DNA of 64,000 nt from Allomyces arbusculus (GCA_027604705.1 JADHYV010000079.1:1-64000); one strand, 5' to 3'. Shown: positions 31,482 through 42,287, numbered from the stretch's first letter. Translations and numbers: made by a program. The notes: generated from the sequence alone by a model not told the origin.

Positions 31482-32859
31482 GCGTAGGGTGGAGAAGAGG
31501 CGGGGCGACTTGTAGATATAAATATGGTGGGGGTGCGCGGGTCGGACGGGGCCGCGACGCGGCGGTGGGGATATGAATGGATGAATGGGTTGCGGTGTCG
31601 CGTGGTGGTTGGGCCGGTAGCGGTGCCAAGAACCGGTTCGTGTGTGCGATGGGAGGAGTACGGGAGCGCACACCGTGGTAGGAACGGGTGCCAGGGCAGG
31701 GCGCGCCAGGGACGGTCTGGCCGCCAGGCGATACCATCGCGGCATTGGAGCCGGCTGGCGGATAGTGTTGGGCTCTGGCGCGCCCCCGACCAGCCGAGAC
31801 CCGAAACCCCGCAATGCCCAAGGAAAAACAGCAGGTCACCAACGGAGGCATCGCGATCGTGCCAGATTTCACATTAGGCCAGTCCGGGTTCAAATCCCAA
31901 GCGTGTCAGAATTTCGGAAAAAATCCGCGCCCGTCGTTTTCGTGTTTCTGCACTGTCTTTTTCCGCGGGCGGAATCATTTTGCTTGCTTTTGTCAACAGG
32001 TGCATTACGCATCCTGCTGTGCACTTAAGAGCTCGATTGCGCAAAAGGGCAGACTGACGGTGCAACACTCTGAACTTGGGGCCTCAAAGTCTGGAGCGTC
32101 GCTGACCTGACAGCCGCTTCTTTCCAGGCCGGAAATTTTCACGAAGAGAATGGGGACGGCCTCGATGCTACATCCGAGCGATTGCATCTGCGAAAAAGGT
32201 ATCCGTGCCGTGTGCCAAACATGCTATCCAACACAAAACAAAAGAAGGAATCAGGCAAACGAACAAGTAAGAAGAAAAGGCAACGACGCGAACGAAACAA
32301 CAACACTTGGCATGGCATTCGAGCTGCGACTCGGGATAGTCTTCGGTGCGAGCGCATTTGCGCGACAATGGCGGCAACGGTACGGGTGCAGTCAGCGCCG
32401 TGAGCGGCCGGTTGGTCAGTTTCGCCAGGGTTCGTCGCGATGGCCGGTTGTCGAGGGCGTGAAAGGAGACGACAAGAAGCGCCGCAGGTCGCATTCGCTT
32501 ATGAAGAGCAAGGTGCAGGCCTTTGGTAATTGTCGGCCGTGGTGCTGCCGGTGGTGGTAGTGCAGGTTCGCGATTTGTCCGTGAGAGCGCGCGAGCTGTT
32601 GTCAAAGGCGCGTCTCCCTCTTGCGTCTCCCACAAAACCTCCCCAAGCCACCCACGCCAGCCGAGATCCGCAATGCGGGGGAAGATTCGTAACGATCGCA
32701 CACAGCAGCGACCACGTCACTTGATGACGCTAACCACAATATCGTCCACGACAACCAACACACATCAAGACGCTGGCCGACATGATGCAGACCCCAGAGC
32801 CGTGAGCTGCAGGCCCACTTCGTCCTTTTCCACCATGCCAGGTACATATCAGCACAGCA
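31482..32859. other. Intergenic region with AT-richer stretch
   Basis: Begins with TATAAATAT at 31516-31524, just downstream of the lipase stop. A perfect B-box string GGTTCAAATCC lies at 31887-31897, preceded by AGTCCG as at 19381. The stretch 31900-32400 is A/T-rich with poly-A patches. No gene supported. Confidence 0.45.
31887..31897 (+). other. B-box-like motif (tRNA/SINE relic?)
   Basis: GGTTCAAATCC flanked by AGTCCG and CAAG. An A-box-like GGTCACCAACGG sits about 45-50 bases upstream at 31834-31845. The T-stem pairs only at three positions, so it is not a functional tRNA. Confidence 0.3.
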
Positions 32860-33650
32860 ACGTTCTCGGCTGCGGGATTTGTTTCGAGAGCTCTAGAAAC
32901 TCTGAACAACGATGACGAGCGTGCGTTCAGCAGCGTCGACAAGTGACCGCTTGACATCTGCGACAACGACCACCGCTTGTAGCTCACGCCCTCAAACATG
33001 CCGATGTGGGTCATGGCCAGCACGGATGGGCGCCGCATCCGCGAGCATCGGCGTGATGAATGCGACCCGCCTGGCGCTTCTGGGCCCCCAACGACGACGG
33101 TGCCCGTGGCCACTGGATGGAATTCGATCGCATCACGAACTCCAATTTCTGCACGCGCGCGCGTCGGTCTTGGTAACCAGACCCAGCGACGAGCCACACC
33201 CCGGGGGTAAGTACGACGAGGTTTTGGGTTTTGTGAGCGAGTACTGAGCTCGGTGCACGACGGGTACGCTCGAGCGCATTAATTCGGCGTGGTCATCGAG
33301 CAGATTCTGTTCCTCGAGCGGGAAGTGCCGCCCCGCGCAATCCACAGCCTCCATGGCCGCACTGTTGGCCTTGAGGAGCAGCACGCTGCCATGGCCGCCG
33401 TGCCGCGGTGTGACCTCAGTTATGCTGGGCGTCGTCACCATCCTGTGCGTCTCGTACCATCACAGCATGGCAAACGCCTTGACGTGCGCCGTCTTGTGCT
33501 TGAGGATTACTTGCAGCAGGTTTGCATCGTCTGGATGTCGGTCGATACTGGTTGTGCTGAGCAGTCGCAGGTCGCAACGGCGGAAGTTGCGCTGAGCGGG
33601 TCTGGACATGATCCAAGCTTGGAAAATTTCCGACATCGTCACAACAGGGC
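32860..33650 (-). CDS. Possible multi-exon gene, unrecognised
   Basis: Two introns can be placed with good signals and matching phase on the minus strand. One (donor gtaatc, acceptor acgcacag, about 33513-33443) joins STDIQTMQTCCK to MVTTPSITEVTPRHGG. Another (donor gtactc, acceptor cgtgcag, about 33244-33147) joins SSVPVVHRAQ to IGVRDAIEFHPVATG. The middle exon also reads SVLLLKANSAAMEAVDCAGR and FPLEEQNLLDDHAELMR. Downstream is RRPSVLAMTHIGMFEGVSYK. Neither start nor stop was found with certainty and I recognise no family. It may be a real diverged gene or an old pseudogene. Confidence 0.33.
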
Positions 33651-33679
33651 TCGTGTCGCTCCTTGCGACTCCTCGCACC

Positions 33680-34927
33680 ATGTCCGCCATCCCCGCATCA
33701 GCACCGTCCGACACGTCACACCTCGCGATCGCCGCGCGGCCGCACCTCGCGCACCTGCAGCGTCTTCATGACCGATTGCTCGCACAGCGTACGAGCCTGA
33801 CACACACCTTGGCCGACTTGCACCGACGACAAGAGCACCTTGCCGATGTGGCGAGGCCAAGTGCCGAGGAACAGTACCTTGCCGCCGTAAGTAGGGCGCG
33901 CGATGCGATTTTGCGGCTCAAGTCGGCAGCGAGCGGCGTCGCGGCCGAGCACGAGCATGCCGCAAGCACGACGGCGCGCGCTATGATGGCGGTCGAGGGC
34001 GAATCCCGCGATCCAGTTCTCGCACATGTTGAAGCTCGACTAGAAGCGGCCAGGACGACCGTGACCGCCGCCATCACGCAGGCGCAGCTCGCGGGAGCGA
34101 CGGTGACGACGCCCGCGCACGTCGCTGAGCGGGACCGGTTGGCGGATGCGATCCGTGCCGCCCAAACGGCGCTCGTCCCGCTCCGAGTCGAGCGCGAGAA
34201 GCTCGCCGCGTACTCGGCGTACCTCGCGCGCCCGTACCCGGTCGACGTGACCCGGCGCGCACAGCTCGTGGACGCGATCACCGCGCACCTCGACGCGGCC
34301 CGACCACAAAATGCCGTGCATCGCGAATATGCCGCGCACGTTACGGCGCAGCACGCTGCTCTGACGCAGCACATCACGCACGTCCTGAATCTGGCGCACG
34401 CGCACGCGCGGCGCGCGGCAGCCGTCGGCCAGTGCCTGCAGGCCGCTGCCGAGACGGACGCGCGGCGAATGCAGTCGCTCGCAACGAGTGTCGACGCGTT
34501 CCATGGCTCGGTCGCACACGCCGCGCGGCTCCTGACCCCACTTCCGACCTCTGCACCCGCTGGTCCTGACCCGGCGCTCGCCGCGTACGTGTCGGTCCTC
34601 GCAGACGGTCCAGCCCTTGCCGACCCGGCCATCGCGGCCGAACTCGCCACCCGCCGGCGCAACGAGGCCGCAGCCGTACGCAAACGGTCCGCCGCGGCAC
34701 GGAGCGACGTGATGCGCGCGATTACCTCCGCGTCGCGCGCGGCGCACACCATGGCCAAATCCCTGGCGCCCGTCTCGGACCGGGCCAACCCGGACGCTCT
34801 CGCAGCGCGCGCGACAGCACTGACGCTCGACGTGCAACGTGCGGCGGCCGCTGCGGCACCGGGCGAGGCGAGGGGAGTGCAAGCGACGGTGCGGTTTTGG
34901 TTACGCACGCTCGAGGACACAGAATAA
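33680..34927 (+). CDS. Unrecognised coiled-coil protein
   Basis: One exon, 415 residues from the ATG at 33680, which I preferred over upstream non-ATG codons. The sequence is almost entirely helical, Ala/Arg/Glu/Leu-rich, with heptad-like stretches such as LAHLQRLHDRLLAQRTSLTH and ERDRLADAIRAAQTALVPLR, and no catalytic motif. It resembles structural coiled-coil proteins of spindle, axoneme or kinetochore in general character only. Its stop ends at 34927, seven bases before the stop of the convergent cap methyltransferase, so the two transcripts must overlap at their 3' ends. Confidence 0.75.
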   Translation: MSAIPASAPSDTSHLAIAARPHLAHLQRLHDRLLAQRTSLTHTLADLHRRQEHLADVARPSAEEQYLAAVSRARDAILRLKSAASGVAAEHEHAASTTARAMMAVEGESRDPVLAHVEARLEAARTTVTAAITQAQLAGATVTTPAHVAERDRLADAIRAAQTALVPLRVEREKLAAYSAYLARPYPVDVTRRAQLVDAITAHLDAARPQNAVHREYAAHVTAQHAALTQHITHVLNLAHAHARRAAAVGQCLQAAAETDARRMQSLATSVDAFHGSVAHAARLLTPLPTSAPAGPDPALAAYVSVLADGPALADPAIAAELATRRRNEAAAVRKRSAAARSDVMRAITSASRAAHTMAKSLAPVSDRANPDALAARATALTLDVQRAAAAAAPGEARGVQATVRFWLRTLEDTE

Positions 34928-34934
34928 GAAGTCG

Positions 34935-36352
34935 CTAGTCTGTTTTTTGAAACGCGAAAATACTGTACAATCCCGCGGCCTCCCACTGGTCGGCTGGGAG
35001 CGTGGGCGAGTCCGGGGTCACGACTTTCATGCGCACAAACAGGTCGCGGTGCCGGTCAATGTGCTGAGTGTAGAATTGGTGGAAACCTTGGTGCGCGATC
35101 GGGTCGAGGTGGTATTCGCGCGCGAGTCTGAAGGGGGGGGGGGGGGGGGACAGTCGGTGTTAGAGTGGGACGGCGAGTTGGAGAGAGAGGAGAGAAGGGG
35201 GCGTACTTGACAAACGACGGCCAGTGGACCAGGTACTCTGGGCAGTCGTCGACGGCATCGACGAGCCGGAACGAGTACTCGTGGCCGTAGACAGGGTACT
35301 CGTCCTTTTGCGTGAACTTGACCGTGTAGATCGAGTTGCCAAACTCGAGACCGTCGGCGTGTCGCAGTTTTCGGCTAGATATGGAGGTAAGACATGACGA
35401 TCTCTGCGACGCGATGGTTCCGGTGGGCGAGTGAAAACCGTACACGATCGTGTTGGCATTTGGGCATGTTCCAATGAAAAACCCACCGGGCCGTAGCCGC
35501 GCCGTGACGTTGGCGAGCATTTGCCGCACCTGCTGCTCGGTCGAGAACGCGTAGTGCATGCAGAATTGCATACTGACCACATCGAAGCCTTGGTCGCGCG
35601 GCAAGTGCGGCTCAATCGATGTCTAGTTCGGTCTGAGAGTGAGACAAATGGCCGAGAAGGGAGCCAACCGTAGTCTCAATGTAACGTACGTTGTAACAGT
35701 CGACGGCGCGGAACTGCGCACGGAACCGTGCATTCCTCATCGTCTGGAACCGCTCGGTCGCCTGGTCAATCGACTTGTCGGCCACATCTGCATGCCAGCG
35801 CACAAGCGTCAGCTCCACGCTCTCTCACCCACTCAGCAGCAATGCAGTACCAAACGCATACAACTCGCGAATGTCCGCTTGCCGGTACTTTTGCAAGTCG
35901 CCGCCTTTGCCACACCCCATATCAAGCACACGGTCGTTACGGCGCAGATAGGTCTGAAACAGCACGGCCTTGACCCAATTGTTGAAGCACCGCAACTGGT
36001 AGATGGGCGAGTCTTGCCGCGTCACGACTGTCGCCTGTGGGCGCGCATTGTAGTGCAGGGCCACGGCACGTGCGCGGTCGTCGGCGGCCGCTGGTGGTGG
36101 TGGGCCGTACGGCCGGTCGCGGTCGCGCGTGTCGTCGTGGGTACGGCGGGCGTAGGTCGACGGGTCCCGCTCGCGCTCGCGGAAATCGTGCGCGTCACGG
36201 GCGTGGCGATTATCGCGGTCGTCGACGAAATTGCGCGAGTCGCGGGATTCACGGACGCGAAAGTCGTGATGGCGGTCGTGCTCGCGGTCCCGGCCCTCGC
36301 GCCGGTCATGTTCCTGGTCATAATCTCGACTTTGCGGGCGGTCTTGGTCCAT
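34935..36352 (-). CDS. ABD1: mRNA cap guanine-N7 methyltransferase
   Basis: Exons 36352-35851, 35787-35690, 35622-35444, 35374-35207 and 35127-34935 (minus strand) give 379 residues. The enzyme transfers methyl from S-adenosylmethionine to N7 of the GpppN cap in the nucleus. Motifs: SAM motif I VLDMGCGKGGDLQKY (residues 142-156), YAFDVADKSIDQATERF (rebuilt across intron 1), FDVVSMQFCMHYAFS, RPGGFFIGTCPNANTIV, LEFGNSIYTVKF, CPEYLVHWPSFVKLAREY, and the C-terminal ADQWEAAGLYSIFAFQK. Each splice restores a known block. Residues 1-85 are an Arg/Asp/His-rich low-complexity tail (many RD, RE and DR pairs), longer and more regular than usual. Intron 4 has a pure C17 tract (G17 at 35133-35149 on the plus strand) just before its acceptor. 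Confidence 0.96.
35133..35149. repeat. Homopolymer G17 (C17 on the gene strand)
   Basis: Seventeen consecutive G on the plus strand, forming an all-C polypyrimidine tract immediately upstream of the last acceptor of the cap methyltransferase gene. Confidence 0.95.
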
Positions 36353-36652
36353 GGTAAGCAGAAATGAAGCTGTTGCGTGAAGATCATCACTGCGACTCTG
36401 CGGTTGGCGAGATGAAAAGAATATGCCCGCCAAATGAACACGTGTAAATGATCTGGCAGCCCTGAGTGCAACGCACCCCGTGCCCCCACCTGACTTGACC
36501 AACTCCCCGCGACCACGCGCCGCGCTCAAGCAGCTCTGCCATCACGTCGACGACAGCGGTGACAACGACAGCCGACGATCAAGGGACTTTGTCCATACGC
36601 GACTCCCCGCAACCTTTCGCCGCTCGCGCCCGCTGCCGCTCCAGCAATCATC
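36353..36652. promoter_or_regulatory. 300-bp bidirectional promoter (cap methyltransferase / eIF3f)
   Basis: The two ATGs are exactly 300 bp apart on opposite strands, so both promoters and 5' UTRs fit in this segment. No TATA box near either start. Both genes are housekeeping, consistent with a shared TATA-less promoter. Confidence 0.6.
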
Positions 36653-37761
36653 ATGTCGGCACCGTCGATCCTGTCGCTCCCGCAGCTGCAAAAGAACGCG
36701 GGCCTGACGGCCAATGCGCTCGCGCCGCCGGCGTCCCTTGCCGCGCGCGTCTCGGCGCTCGCGCTCCTCTCGATCCTCGACCACTGGACGCACCGCGACC
36801 TCGATGCGCCGCGCGTCGTCGGCGCGCTGCTCGGCACGCGGTCCGAGGACGGCACTGTGCTCGACATCACCGACGCGTTCCCGATCGTCCTGCTCGCTGA
36901 CCAGGAACTCGCGATTGATGTCGATTTCGCCAACACAATGCACCAGCTGCGCCGCCGGACCAACTCCAAGGAGGTCGTGCTCGGGTGGTACTCGACGGGG
37001 TCCGCGCTCGACGAGACGTCGCCGGGCCTGCACGACTGGTTCGAGGCCAACTTGATCTCGACGGCCGGGTCGTTCCACCATGGCGTGCACTTGCTCGTTG
37101 ACACGTCGCTCGCATCGGACGACTTGGGCGTGCAGGGGTTCATTGGGTGAGTGGGCCGTGTTCTCGTGAAATGCTCGCGTTATGCCGCGGTTGTGCTGAC
37201 CGACGGCCGTTTTTAATTGCGCAGTCTGCCCGTCACGACGCTCGCCGACGGTATCCAGGGCCGCGTCTTTGTCCCGTTCCCCGTGCAGGTCGCGCCCGCC
37301 GAGCACGAGATTAGCGGATGTGCGTGCCATTCCCACCCTCCACTTCCGCCCGCTCGACCTCTTCCCTGACCCATTTCATCCATCCAGTGGAAGCGATTGC
37401 GACCGCCGCGATCCCGCGCAACCACAACCACGCCGCGCTCCCGCAGCACTTTGGCCCCGACGACGTGCACCAGCGCGTCACCAAGCTCGAGCACGTTGTT
37501 GACGCGAGTATCCAGTACGTGGAGGCGACGCTGGCCGCGCTCAAGGCCAAGAAGGCCATGACGGGTGCCGAGGCCGCGACGCTCAACCGACTTGGGCATA
37601 CGCTCGCACGGGTCGTGGCCGCACGCACCGACGCGACCGACCTGGCGCGCATGGACGACGAGATCCGTGACCTCAAGACGGTGCTCGACTTGGCCGCGCA
37701 GGCGCGCAAGCAGATGCAGGTCGCGGAGCTCGTGATGTACGGTGCGGCGTTCAAGGTCTAG
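36653..37761 (+). CDS. Translation initiation factor eIF3 subunit f (MPN domain)
   Basis: Exons 36653-37146, 37225-37319 and 37388-37761 give 320 residues. An MPN domain occupies the N-terminal half: VSALALLSILDHWTHRD, VVGALLGTRSEDGTVLDI, AFPIVLLADQELAIDVDF, EVVLGWYSTGSALDET and HHGVHLLVDTS. The JAMM metal-binding pattern is absent, as expected for the non-catalytic eIF3f/Csn6 branch; GWYSTG and the length point to eIF3f. The C-terminal helix pair (VTKLEHVVDASIQYVEATL, ATDLARMDDEIRDLKTVLDL) matches the eIF3f C terminus that packs in the eIF3 helical bundle. The protein scaffolds 40S recruitment in the cytosol. Donors are gtgagt and gtgcgt; both junctions keep the frame. Confidence 0.95.
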
Positions 37762-38191
37762 GAGTGGTCAAGAGGTTTTGGATTTGCTCGGCGGCTGGCG
37801 AAGGGACAATACAGGTCAATTGTTGGTTGGGCTTGCGATTTCGTCGTCGAGTGAGCCAGTTGCGGCTGGCCATCAAGGGTGGACTGGGTGCGGCTCCTGT
37901 CCCTCGGCCAGTTCAGCGCCCCCTATGCGGATATTATTCTGGCGAAAGCCACTGCTGCTGTGTTCATTTGGGACAGGTTGCTCTGTCCCATCTCGCGACC
38001 CGTTCGGGGACGCGCAGGTATTCATGTCGAACCTGATTCTGGACAATCAATCTCCCGACTCGGAAGCTGTTTGATGTCGCATATCTGTCGCGGTTGACTT
38101 TTGGTGCAAAGCACCGCGACCCGACTACGGCAGACTCTCCCGGCCTCCCACTTATTGCAGTCGACCCATTTCGGTGTACTCAAGTGTTGTC
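37762..38191. other. Intergenic gap, tandem genes
   Basis: About 430 bp between eIF3f and the RING gene, AT-richer than either gene. No feature beyond presumed terminator and promoter. Confidence 0.5.
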
Positions 38192-39328
38192 ATGGACCCG
38201 CTCATCGACACTAGCGCCCCGCCGCCGTGGCCGCCGCCACCCCCGCCAACCGGCCCTGCCACCGCTGGGGCCTCCAGCCTCGAATCTGCTGACCACCTGT
38301 GGCTGCGCGACCTCGTTTACCTCGACGCCGACACGAATCTCGTCTGTCCGATCTGCACAGTCCCGTTCTTGAACGCTGTAACGCTCCCGTGCGGCCACTC
38401 GTTCTGTGCCGCGTGCCTCGCCACGGCGCGCGACCTGCGCAACGACTGCCCAACGTGCCGCCAGCCGATTGACGGCGACCCGGCGCCCGCCTACGCGCTG
38501 CGAGCCCTTGCCGACGACGTCAAGGTCGAATGCGCGGCGTGCGGTCTGGTCACTGCCCGCAAAGAAGCGCTCGCGCATGCGCGGGACGCATGCGTCGCGC
38601 GGCAGGACGCGGCAGTCGAGGAACCGGATGGTGCAGCTGCTGCAGTACTCGGCGACGATAACGGCTATCAGGTCGACGCCGACGCTGACGCCGACGATGT
38701 GGCCGTTCCTGACCCGACCCCCGTCGTCACCGCGTGTGCCAATGCACCGTACTGCTCCTGGACCGGCGCTGACCCTATCGCGCACGCCGCGATCTGTCCC
38801 GCGACCCACTTGACCCCCTACCTCGCATCTACCGCCGCACGACTCGCGTCCGTCGAGTCACGACTCACGCATGCCGAATCTGCAGCGCACGCGGCGCACG
38901 CAACAGCGACACACGCCCTGTCTGACCTGCACCGCGTCGTTGCGACCGTTGACGCGCTGAGCGCCTGGCGCGACGTGGTCCAGGGCGACATTGAGCACGT
39001 GCGTGCGGCACTTGCCAACGTGGAATTGCGTGCCGCTGTGGAGCTGCAGACCGAGGTGCTCAAGTGGCGCGAGGACGTGCTTGGGCTCAAGGCTTACTGC
39101 GTTGCGCTTAAGGGCCAAGTCGGGCAGGTGGCCGCAATGGTCGCGGCGTCAGCGGCCGCAACGAGGCCACGCGTTCCGTCGGCGGGCGCGAAACCCGTCC
39201 CAGTCCCGACGCTCACCGCCTCGAGTGCCGGATCGAGTAGCAGCAGCGCGAGAGCGCTGTCGTCATCGCCTGGGTCGCCCGAGTCGCCCGGATTCTTCCC
39301 TTACCACCACCAGGAGACCAAGCTGTGA
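38192..39328 (+). CDS. RING-finger protein with TRAF-like second zinc module and coiled coil
   Basis: One exon, 378 residues. After a Pro-rich leader the RING starts at Cys52: CPICTVPFLNAVTLPCGHSF, then CAACLATARDLRNDCPTCRQ (C3HC4). A second Cys/His group follows (VECAACGLVTARKEALAHAR, then CANAPYCSWTGADPIAHAAI with a final Cys), resembling TRAF-type zinc fingers. Then come about 100 residues of Ala/His-rich coiled coil and a Ser/Pro-rich tail. No MATH domain is present. It is probably an E3 ubiquitin ligase, similar in layout to short TRAF/RNF-type proteins; the target is unknown. The ATG at 38192 is the first ATG in frame. Confidence 0.85.
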   Translation: MDPLIDTSAPPPWPPPPPPTGPATAGASSLESADHLWLRDLVYLDADTNLVCPICTVPFLNAVTLPCGHSFCAACLATARDLRNDCPTCRQPIDGDPAPAYALRALADDVKVECAACGLVTARKEALAHARDACVARQDAAVEEPDGAAAAVLGDDNGYQVDADADADDVAVPDPTPVVTACANAPYCSWTGADPIAHAAICPATHLTPYLASTAARLASVESRLTHAESAAHAAHATATHALSDLHRVVATVDALSAWRDVVQGDIEHVRAALANVELRAAVELQTEVLKWREDVLGLKAYCVALKGQVGQVAAMVAASAAATRPRVPSAGAKPVPVPTLTASSAGSSSSSARALSSSPGSPESPGFFPYHHQETKL

Positions 39329-40487
39329 GGTTGGTCGGCTGGGGTGGTGGGGTTGTCTTGTTGGGTCGCGATTGTGGAGCGATCTGGCGATTGTCGTGCC
39401 TGTCGGGCCGAATGTTTTTTATCCTGAACGCGTGGGTCGTTCTTCTTGTCTTTATTTTTTTCAGCAAAGCTTGTTTCTGCGACCAGCCCTCGCTCTCACG
39501 TCGTGCACCCTCGCCGAATCGATTCTTCCGAGTCTGTCATGTATTTACATCGTCGCGAGCCTTCCCCTCACGCACGGAGAGCGAGAGACCCCGGCCTCCA
39601 GGACAGAAAGCACGCCCGCCGCTGTAAAGTGAGAGGAATTCCAGCAATGCCCTTCACGATCCCATTCGAATTCGGGTCGCCCAACAAGGTCATTTTATGA
39701 CTTCATGAGAACGTTGAGCTGGCGCTGCGCGCCGAGAGTTGTCTCTCACTCGAAATTTGCTTGAAGCGCACCGAATAGTCTTGATGGTCTGAGTGTCAGT
39801 GTTCTCAACGATCTGTTTTGACGCACTGGCAAGTTCCAGCACCCCGCACGCCATGTCAACCATACACGACGAGAATTTTGAGGTGCGCAGAAGCCGCAGA
39901 CGTCAAGACGCGGAATGCAACGGGCAAGGAACTCGCGTCTCCGTGTGGTGGAAAGCGCGGCCTGAGCCCAGCCAATTAGGACAAATCATTCTGCACGCTT
40001 GGTAAAGAAATGTGGCGTCTTCGTTGGTTTTGTTAAGCTGCCGGCTTTCGCCGCTGATACATATCGCGATACCTCTGATTGAGACCCTTGCTCGGCCCAC
40101 TTGTGTGTGAAGGGAACGCAATCACGATAGTCGACTGAATCGGCCCACGATGTGGATTATGCGTTCATGTCACATTGTCGGGGCTTTGGACACATCACCT
40201 TTATGCTTGATACTGTTGGCGGTGACCAACCTGCTGATATCATTCCTGCCTCCACGTTCATGACCTTCATGCGCATCATATCTTTGTCTCGTTTTTGATC
40301 AGTCAAAACTCAGCCCGATGTGGCTCTCCTGCACCAACACATTTCCGCCCCTCCAACATTGTTCGTGCAAACGATCGCGACATTGATCCTTCACAGTCAA
40401 ACCACAGGAAGCACGCCATGGATTCAAAACCCGATTTAGCTACGACTCTCCTCCAAGCAGAACCTCAACGAGGGACCGCCTGACACA
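39329..40487. other. AT-richer intergenic region between convergent genes
   Basis: About 1.16 kb between convergent stops. No gene found; frames are short and motif-free. Composition drops sharply in GC from about 39400, as in the other islands. Confidence 0.5.
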
Positions 40488-42287
40488 CTAATCCATATCC
40501 TCATCGTCATCATCAAACGATGCAAAGAAATCACTCGCCGTGAGCTGGCGGCCCTGTGGCATCGACGCCGGATCCCGCGTCAAGTCCTACCCGGGGCATT
40601 GCAGTGTCAGCATCCTGCTCGCAAAGTGAGAGAAAGAAACGACAGGGTGAGAAAAACGAACTTTTGCCGCCGTCCGAGTACGCGACGGCCCACCAGCCTT
40701 GGCGCGCGCGCGTTCGCGCAGGAGCGTAAACAGACCGCGGATAGACATGGACGCGGTCGTCGGGAGCTGCTCGTCCTGGGGCAACGCTCTCGCGTTCCAT
40801 CGTGGCGCTACGTGGGAGGAATGACGCATAGGTTAACACCAAGGGCGATGACAAAGTGATGCGGAGAGGCGAGAAGGAGGTGGAGAAGGGGCAAAAACGG
40901 ATCCCGTACTCGCATAGGGACTCTCTGGCCGCCACGGATCACTCGAGGCCACGTCCGGGGACCGTAACCGCGGCCGCTTGTAGCCCCCATATCTACGAGC
41001 GCGAGAGAAGGGAAGAGAGGGGACCCATTCGAAAAGCGTCGATGCAATCGTGCAGGGAGACGGAGTAGGGACGAAAGAACCAACGCAAGTGAGTGCAAAC
41101 CGAGCATACATACACCGGTCGTCGCGCGGAGCGACACGGCCGGGCGGCGGAGTCCAAGTGCGCGAGGAGCTGGGTGGTCGGCGGTGCGGTGGGATCCATG
41201 GTCCAGAGGGCGGGGCACGCGGCCGGTCTGGCCTTGGCTTGGCCGGTACGTTGCTCATTCCAGCCGTGACCGACAGCCTTGATTTGGCGGGCGGTACCCG
41301 CGTGCTATTCGACGACGACGACAAGGTAGGGGACACAGGTGGATCGACGAGTCGTGCTGGATGCGCCAGATCACGGTCGGCATAATGCTGCGGTCGTGGC
41401 AGTTGAGCGGACTGCTCGCGATGCAGAATGGATGAGGACGGTTGGTCGACGGTTGCCGGCTCCACCCGCTCGACCTCCTCCACCTGCTCGGCCGCCTGCA
41501 TCCCCTCGACTGCATCCGTGGGCTCCACCGACTCCCCGGCCGTGTCGAGCGCTAAATCGGCCATGGCCAGTGCAACGCACCTTGCCCCCGCATCGTCGCG
41601 ATCGCTGGAATCGCTTGCCTCGCCCTCGTCACTCGACTCGTCGTCATCAAATGCAATGTATCCGTCATTTGTGGACCGCCGCTTACGCGTGTCGCTGTTG
41701 CCCGACGACGACGTGCGCGAGTGCATGCCCGGCGGGAGCTGGAGCTCGCCGTTGGGCGCGTCCGGCGGGAACGGTGGTGGCGATCCGGGCGGCGGCGGGC
41801 AGTACTGCGGCCAGGTCATGCGGCTGTTGTAGGTGGTCGCCGGAATCGCATACTTGCCGGCCTGCGGCTCGCCAAACAGACTCGTGGCCACGCGCAGCAC
41901 CTCGGTCTCGTTGCCCGTGCCGTACGTGTGCTCGTAGAGCTCGAGCAGCATATTGGGCGCAATCTTGGCGGGCATGACGAGGTACTTGAGCCGTGTGTGC
42001 AAGTCGGCAGGCGGGTGCTGCTTCAGATGCCGCCGTTTCCACGTAAAGTAGACAAACGCGGTCGTGCGGTGCGTGTAGGTCTCGGTGCGCCCGAGCAGCT
42101 CAAAGGCACGGTTCGTGCCAATCGTCAACTGAAAGTTGGGCCGAATCGTGCGCTTGAGAAAGACGGCGAGCGAGTCCTTGCGCATGTACAGGAACGGGCA
42201 CGCGTAGCACGCCGCCTTGACTTCGTAGAACTCGCGCTGATGCGCCGGCGTCATTTTGCGGATTTCCGCATCGATTGAGCTTGACAT
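40488..42287 (-). CDS. Unrecognised protein with conserved-looking N-terminal domain and Pro/Ser-rich tail
   Basis: The ATG at 42287 starts MSSSIDAEIRKMTPAHQREF. The first 200 residues look like a folded domain: YEVKAACYACPFLYMRKDSL, TIGTNRAFELLGRTETYTHR, RTTAFVYFTWKRRHLKQHPP, PNMLLELYEHTYG. The remainder is disordered, with acidic Ser-rich (FDDDESSDEGEASDSSDRDD) and Pro-rich segments. Exon 1 ends at PRDDR (donor gtgtat near 41110) and joins YGGYKRPRLRSPDV near 40995. The next donor is probably gtacgg (after SPYA), leading to ALPQDEQLPTTASMSIRG and LFTLLRERARAK. A last intron (donor gttcgt, acceptor gggtag near 40593) leads to the final exon ending at 40488. Two phase choices for the last two exons remain. 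One ends QLTASDFFASFDDDDEDMD with stop 40490-40488; the other ends in GPPAHGE at 40531. Function unknown. Confidence 0.68.
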
